Source: Megalobrama amblycephala (taxonomy: Eukaryota > Chordata > Actinopteri > Cypriniformes > Xenocyprididae). Taken from it: a stretch of 64,000 nucleotides of DNA. The stretch is taken from assembly GCF_018812025.1 (NCBI RefSeq), contig NC_063062.1:7570058-7634057 (forward strand). The letters are read 5' to 3'. Every line of letters starts with the position of its first letter. The first letter of the stretch is position 1. This document shows, in pieces, positions 25,601 to 32,600 of this stretch. The position numbers were made by a program, and so were the translations under genes. Under the pieces are notes generated by a model. The model had not been told where the DNA came from and ran no database searches. It saw nothing but the letters and a program-made list of their open reading frames with translations.

Positions 25601-28600
25601 TTAGATAATGGCAAAGATCATCTAAATGTAAAAGCAATTAAATAACAAAAATCTCAAACATCAGTTTGAGAGATGTTTGAGAGAGAAATCAGCCATATAT
25701 TAAATGGATATATACAATTTCATACATTTTATGGTGTTGGATCCATTAAACAGCAAACATCAATAATTTAAGTTGGTCCTGCTTTTGAATTCACTGTAAT
25801 TGGAGACCTATTAAGATTTATGCTAAAATTCAAAAGTCTAAGATGTTATACAACAGGAAGCTACTAAATTTAGTCTAATGAATCTAGTGTTTATGCTGTG
25901 GGTGATGCTGTTGTAAGCCTGCCACATATGTTACATAAAAAGGCAGAGCTCTCTTGAGATGTCACGCTATCTGAACTCTCGTCTTTGACGTTTAGAGCAT
26001 TAGAAATAAAGAACGCTACCACAAAAACCACTGCCTGCTATGTTACCATCAATCAAAATAATTTAAATGACCACTTCATCATTGTTTTTTACCATTATTG
26101 TCTTATGGTTTATTGCAATGCTATGTTATTTAGTTTCTCTCCCACTGATTTTTTCTACTGAAAGAATTAAAAGTCAGAATGCTCACGCTGTGCTAATATT
26201 CCCTGGACGCGGTATCCCATGATGATCGCTGCATGCTGTACGTCAAGACTGTTGAGCATGTTTGCTGTGGTTGCGGCGGGAAGTCTCTGTCCGTTAGCTC
26301 CTTCCACAAAGTAGATAATTTCTAGAGGGTTGTCAGGGCCCACAAGACGAGTGGTCTGTACAATCTGAACAAAGTTTAAAAATTAATTTCATTCACTGTC
26401 ATGCCTTACCAAAAATATTCACACAGATGCAAAAATTTTGTCCTTCAGCATCTGAAACAATTCAATCCAAACATCTGACTAGCTTTAAAAACAACAACAA
26501 TGTATTGCAAAACATTCTCAAGACTCTTTGTGAAGGAGTTTATAGAGAACATTGTGTTCATTTTACATTTTGATAGAATTTGAAAGAAAAAGAATCATTT
26601 AGTCTTATTTTGTGAATGAAATCATTTAAAGATATAGTTAAAATTAAAATGATCCCATTATTTACTCACCCTCAAGCCATCCTAGGTGTATATCTTCTTT
26701 CAGACAAACACAATCAGAGATATATTTAAAAAAAAATATCCTGGCTTTCCAAAGATTTATAATGGTAGTGAATGGGGGGCAAGATTTTGAAGCCCAAAAA
26801 AAATGCATCCATCATAAAAATAATCCATACAGCTCCAGGGGGTTAATAAAGGCCTTCTGAAGCGAAGTGACGGGTTTATATGAAATGCCATAGAGGTAAC
26901 ATAATTGTTCAGACACTTTGCATCACAGAAATACATTATATTTTAAAGAATATAATAGAATACCATTATTTTAAATTGTAATAATATTTCACAGTATTGC
27001 TGTTTATGATGAGCTGAGACATTATTACAGAGGGTTTTTTTCACAGCCTACCTGACTGAAAGGCCTTATTAATATGCAAGTCATTTCAGGTCATTATTAT
27101 GTGATTCTTTTGTCTTCTCAGGTGTAAATGACCCATTATTCATGATGATTCACGCCTCCACGCATACTGTGTTTCTTGACAAAAAGTGTCTTACAAAAAC
27201 TAAATCAATATATTGTTTTATATGAAGGAGTAGGCAGCATAATTTTTTACATAATTCTGAAGCAAAAACTCTAGTCTACAACCTCCAATACCCAGAAGTC
27301 TTGTGAACACAGATTTAATATATATTTTTTGGCTTTATTTCAGTGACTTAAGTTTTTTGTTTTTTCAATAACCACGCATAAACATTATTCCTTCAAAAAT
27401 ACAAACATGTACATACATGTTCCTCACATATTATGGTAGCCTAGTTTGTGCTGAATACAGTGTAATGACACTTTTGTCATTTATATGTTTATGAACAACT
27501 GAAAAAAGCACAAATGTCAGGGCATGTCAAAACTTCTCCAAGCCCCAAATCAGCCTCAGACTCCAGAGGGTTAAATATATCTCAGATTGTGTTTGTCTGA
27601 GAGGAGATGGCTTGAGGGTGAGTAAATCATGGGATAAAATACTTTTTTGGGTGAACTATCCCTTTAAGTTGAAGTACTTAAATGACTAAAACTGAAATAA
27701 AAAATAAAGCTTAATAGACAGAAAAAAAGTAATAAAAATGACAACAGCACATAACAAAATGACAAACTTCAGCTATAATTAAAATGAAAACTGAAAAAAT
27801 TAAAGCTAATCCAAAATATTAACCAATTCTATAAATAATACTAAAATACCACTAGCATAGACCAACTTTATATTACTTTTATGGTGCCATTTTGAAGCTT
27901 AACAACCCCAATTTGCATTCACTTAAATTTAATTAAAATAATGCTTGGGCTTTTCATCAGAACTTTACCTTTTATGTTCCACAGAAGAAAGTAAGTCATA
28001 CAGCTTTGAACCGACAAAAGGGTGAGTAAATGATGACAGAATTGATCTTTTTGGGTCAATTTTTCCTTTAACTCAGAACATTAACAATATAAACAAATGC
28101 TAATTGTTCCTCACACACAAAAATAGGAATCAGAACTCTTAATATGCTACAATTAACTTCTTAAAATTTAAATGTCTTTTAGACAAAAACCCAAAAAGGC
28201 TTTCAGTGAGACTGAGGGTCTAAAAGATGAGACTAATATGTTTCTAGTCTCCAAGGTTATTGGGGTGGAAAAAGAGAGTGGCAATGCGTGTGCTTCACCT
28301 GAGCTCGACCTACATTAAGAGCCCTGAGTAGTGAACTCTCACTGGCCAAGGACGTTAAAAGCTCATTTTGAAAGTGTTGCTCCCTCAGGGTGCATTATCA
28401 GAAACAGCACAGAGGATGACCACACAATGTCATAATAACATCCAAGCTTTCATCAACTTACATTCACTTTAAGAGTGCTTGCAAGATATTCCATAATTCG
28501 TCACCTCTCTAAAATTAGAAATTACATCACTGAGCATCATTAACACAGCTCCATTCCTTCTCAGCTAATTAGCGGTCATTAATGGACTATGACTATTATC

Positions 28601-29605
28601 AACACAAGTCATTTGGAAACTATAAGGTCAGCTAGTCTGCAATCGGGTCTCTATGAAACAAAAAAAAAAATCTTCTCTATGTAGGCAGAAAGCAATTAAT
28701 GCTTTAAGAATCGCTCTAGCTGTCTGCAAGCTGTGTTCAATAATTTATCTGAGACTGCAGCTGGAGTAAGACGCGCCGACAGCCGACAGGGGTGAAATGG
28801 TTGTTTTTTGAGTGGCTCTGCAGGCCAAGGATGAATAGGAGAGTGTTTCCATGGATACTCCTTGTCCCTGAATGATGATGCGCGGAGGGAGAGCAGGTGT
28901 GGGGATGTGCCACAAAGACAGAGATTGATTAAGAATCCAGAGAGGCATTAGACATGCAGGAAGAGCTCTATAAACGAATCCAATGAGCTCATGCATGGAA
29001 AGCATGAATAGAATCAGGCCACATAACACAGATGATTTACAAACCTGCACACTGTTGTTTCCCACACTTGTTGCTCTCTTAAAGCGACGCCCTGTGCCCA
29101 ATGCATCGCCCAGCAACAGAGCCAATCTCCTCTCAATCGTAGCCTGGAAGATCTTGTCACTCGCACGCGGGTCCAACACTCCCAACAACACTGAACAACC
29201 ACAAACAATATGTAATACATGACATTATGGCACTACAATTGCTCATTTCCATTTTAAAAATAGACTGGTTATTTGATAGTATAGTAACATTAGTATAGTA
29301 ACATTACACAACAGTAATATTGTGAAATAGTATTTAAATTTGTATTGCAACTGTTTTCTATTTGAATATGTTTTAAAATGTAGTTTATTCCTGTGCTGTA
29401 AAGCCGAATTTTCAGCATAACTACTCCAGGCATCAGTGTCACATGATCCTTCCAAAATCACTCTAGTATGCTGATTTGGTTCTCAAAAACATTTCTTATT
29501 ATTATCAATGTTGAAAAAAAGTTGTGCTGTTCATTATTTTTGAGGAAACTATGATACATTTTTTTCAGGATTTTATGAAAATATATTTAAAATAGAAATA
29601 TCTGC

Positions 29606-29666
<61 letters not shown>

Positions 29667-32600
29667 TACAGACCACCTTTTCTAAGGCAGTGTATTTTGG
29701 AATACCAGTGTGTTTACTCACCTTCAAGCCATCCTAGGTGTATATGACTTTCTTCTTTCTGATGACGTATTCAACTTACAAAGGAAGTGTTATGCCTCTC
29801 AGTTCAAAACGCTTATGCTACATCCTATGCCTTCTGTATTCAACTTACGAAAAATGTGCAACTGATGCGACAATATTTTACTTTATAACTTGTTAAATAT
29901 GGATAGTTTTCTTACACAAATGCATTGCTTCGCTTCAGAAGGCCTTTATTAACCTCCCGGAGCCACGTGGAGAATGTTTATGATGGATGGATGCACTTTC
30001 TTGAGCGTCAAACTCGTTGCCCCCATTCACAACTTGGACGCATCAGGATATTTATTAATATAACTCTGATTGTGTTTATCAGAAAGAAGCAAGTCATATA
30101 CTCCTAGGTTTGAGGGTGAGTAAATCTTGGGGTAATTTTCATTTAAAAAAATGTGAAATAATCATTTAACATCAGCAGGCCAGTACCTGTTCTAACCCAC
30201 GAAGAACGCAGCAGTTGGGTTGTGTTCAGCGCTGGGTAGTGGAAAGCTAATGGTGAAGAGAAGAAATAAACATTAAATATGAACAAATATAATTCTATTT
30301 TCATTAAAACATAGCACACTACATTGAAGCTGCTTTCTAGTTGGTTGAAGTTGTTTTGGGAGTGTATTTATGTAATAAAACAGTAATGAGTGTGTGGACT
30401 CACGTTCTGCAATCTGGCGTACAGGGAAGCCCAGGTAATAGCTGTACTCAACCATGTTAAGTTGTCGAAGCAGAGCGCTCACCTCTGTCCCTGGCACATA
30501 CCCGCGGATATCACGCACCGCAAAGGTGATCTCTACTGGAACCTTCTGCTGTTGTGCCGCCATGCCCACAGGACTCAGTGTGATGTTTAAAATCTACAAA
30601 ACAATTCAGTCTCTAAGATACAATTATCTGAAACTAAAGTAATTAGACATTAGAATGACTCATTCTCCAGAAAGGGATTTTAAAAATTACTGTGCAAAAA
30701 AAAAAACATCCTAAAGACATATTTCTGTGCAATTTTAAAAACAAAAATATCCAGGTTTTCATCAATCAAGCATCAAATGTAAAATGTGAGCTACAAAATA
30801 AATAAATAAAATATTATATATAAAATTATATTATTATTTTAAATTACTTATAAATTATTAATTAAATACATATTTAAATAAATATATAAAACAAATAATC
30901 TAGTTACTAAAATAGTAGAACTAAAAAAATTGAATAAAAATCTTAATATTAAAACATGAAAGCTCACAAGTCTCTTCAATCACACTCACTGGTTTAAAAG
31001 ACTCATACAATTTCCGAAAGTTACTGAGTGAAATGAATAAGAGACATTCGTTTTGTTGCCTTGACAACGTATGAATTGAGCAGTCATGCTCTTTCCTTAT
31101 CCAATCAGAGCACATAGTTGGAGATGATGTCATCCCACTTCACTGAAGGCAATCAAGCCTTGAATTCACATCACACAAGTTAAAAGCATGCTCCTTTTTT
31201 GCCAACATCAAAAATTTGCTTGTTCCAGAATAAAAAGTAGCAATCTTTACTGTAAAATTTGGCTAGTTTACATTAGGATCATACACTATATAAAGAAGTC
31301 ATTTAAGAAAATCAGAATGAAATAGAATTAAGAGGATTTCAAGGGGTTCAGTGTCAGGATATTGGTGTTTTTAACTCAGCTGAGCTCTTAATACTGTTAA
31401 CTGGGTAAAGCAGTCAGCTTACATTTACGGTGAAGTTTGTGGACTCCTGTGAGCGTCGGCGGACTTCAGCTAAGGCTGTGATCAGACCCTTCTCTGTCTG
31501 CTCACTGAAGGTACACATACGCACATCTACGTGGCTGGGTACAAACTGAAGTACTGCAAAACACACACACAAAAAAAACTTTAGTGAAGATGTTAGGTAA
31601 AATTCATGATATCTTGACATGCAACAAAATATAAATAAATAACAATTGTGACGTAGTTTGCACTGCAGTGTACCTGTGTGTACATGGTACTGCAGGCCTG
31701 GTACAGGACTGATCGGTGATACGCTCATAAAAGAGCTGGTGGTCCGAGCAGAGATTCTCAGGGCATTGATGACTGATATGGCGGTGTAAACCACTGTACC
31801 AGACACAGCACGAAACACAAAATCTGGAGGAGCTTTCACTACCTATGACACATGAAGAGTTTATTATGAACATTAAATGTCAAGGATATTTACATCTTTT
31901 CTGTAATAGCAATTTCACATCCTTCTCAAGCACATGGAGAAATATCAAAAAGCCTTTCTGCAAGCCTGTAAAATTCAAGGCTGATTTTCGCACTGTTTTT
32001 AAATGCAGAGAGTTGCAAAGAACCAGTTTGTTCCCAGTGAGCAAAATTAGGTGTTGTCTGTTCATGAGGACCCAAGAGATAAAACAGGAAGGGAAGATTT
32101 TATCTATATGTTCCACTGACACATCACTGGATTACAAAACATATTTAAAGTTTCTGTGATTCAAACCAAGAGTAACCAGGTTAAACAATCCCTATTATGC
32201 TACATTTTTAAAAGAAACAAAAGCTTAAATAAATTCTGCCTAATTTAAAAAGAGCTTCCTTGGTCTGAATAATAGAAGCTACTTTTCTTGCTCATTTCAA
32301 TAGGGATTTCTTGAGAAATTACTGGTGAAAAACACCTAAATTTGTTTTCCACTCAAGTTGTGAATTCAATTTATGCAAAAATAGTAATAATTACTACAAG
32401 TTCAATAGAAAAAACTTTTTTTTTTTTTTTTGCATCTAGATGTTTTCATCCTGTATTTTCATGCAATATCCCAAAATGTGCATAAAATATAACCATGGAA
32501 ACCCGGATAATGTTCTTTTAATAAAGAAAACCAGAATGATTTTAGGTTAAATATTTAAAGTGTATATTTTCTGATGCTGTTTTTTTAAAAGCACAAATAT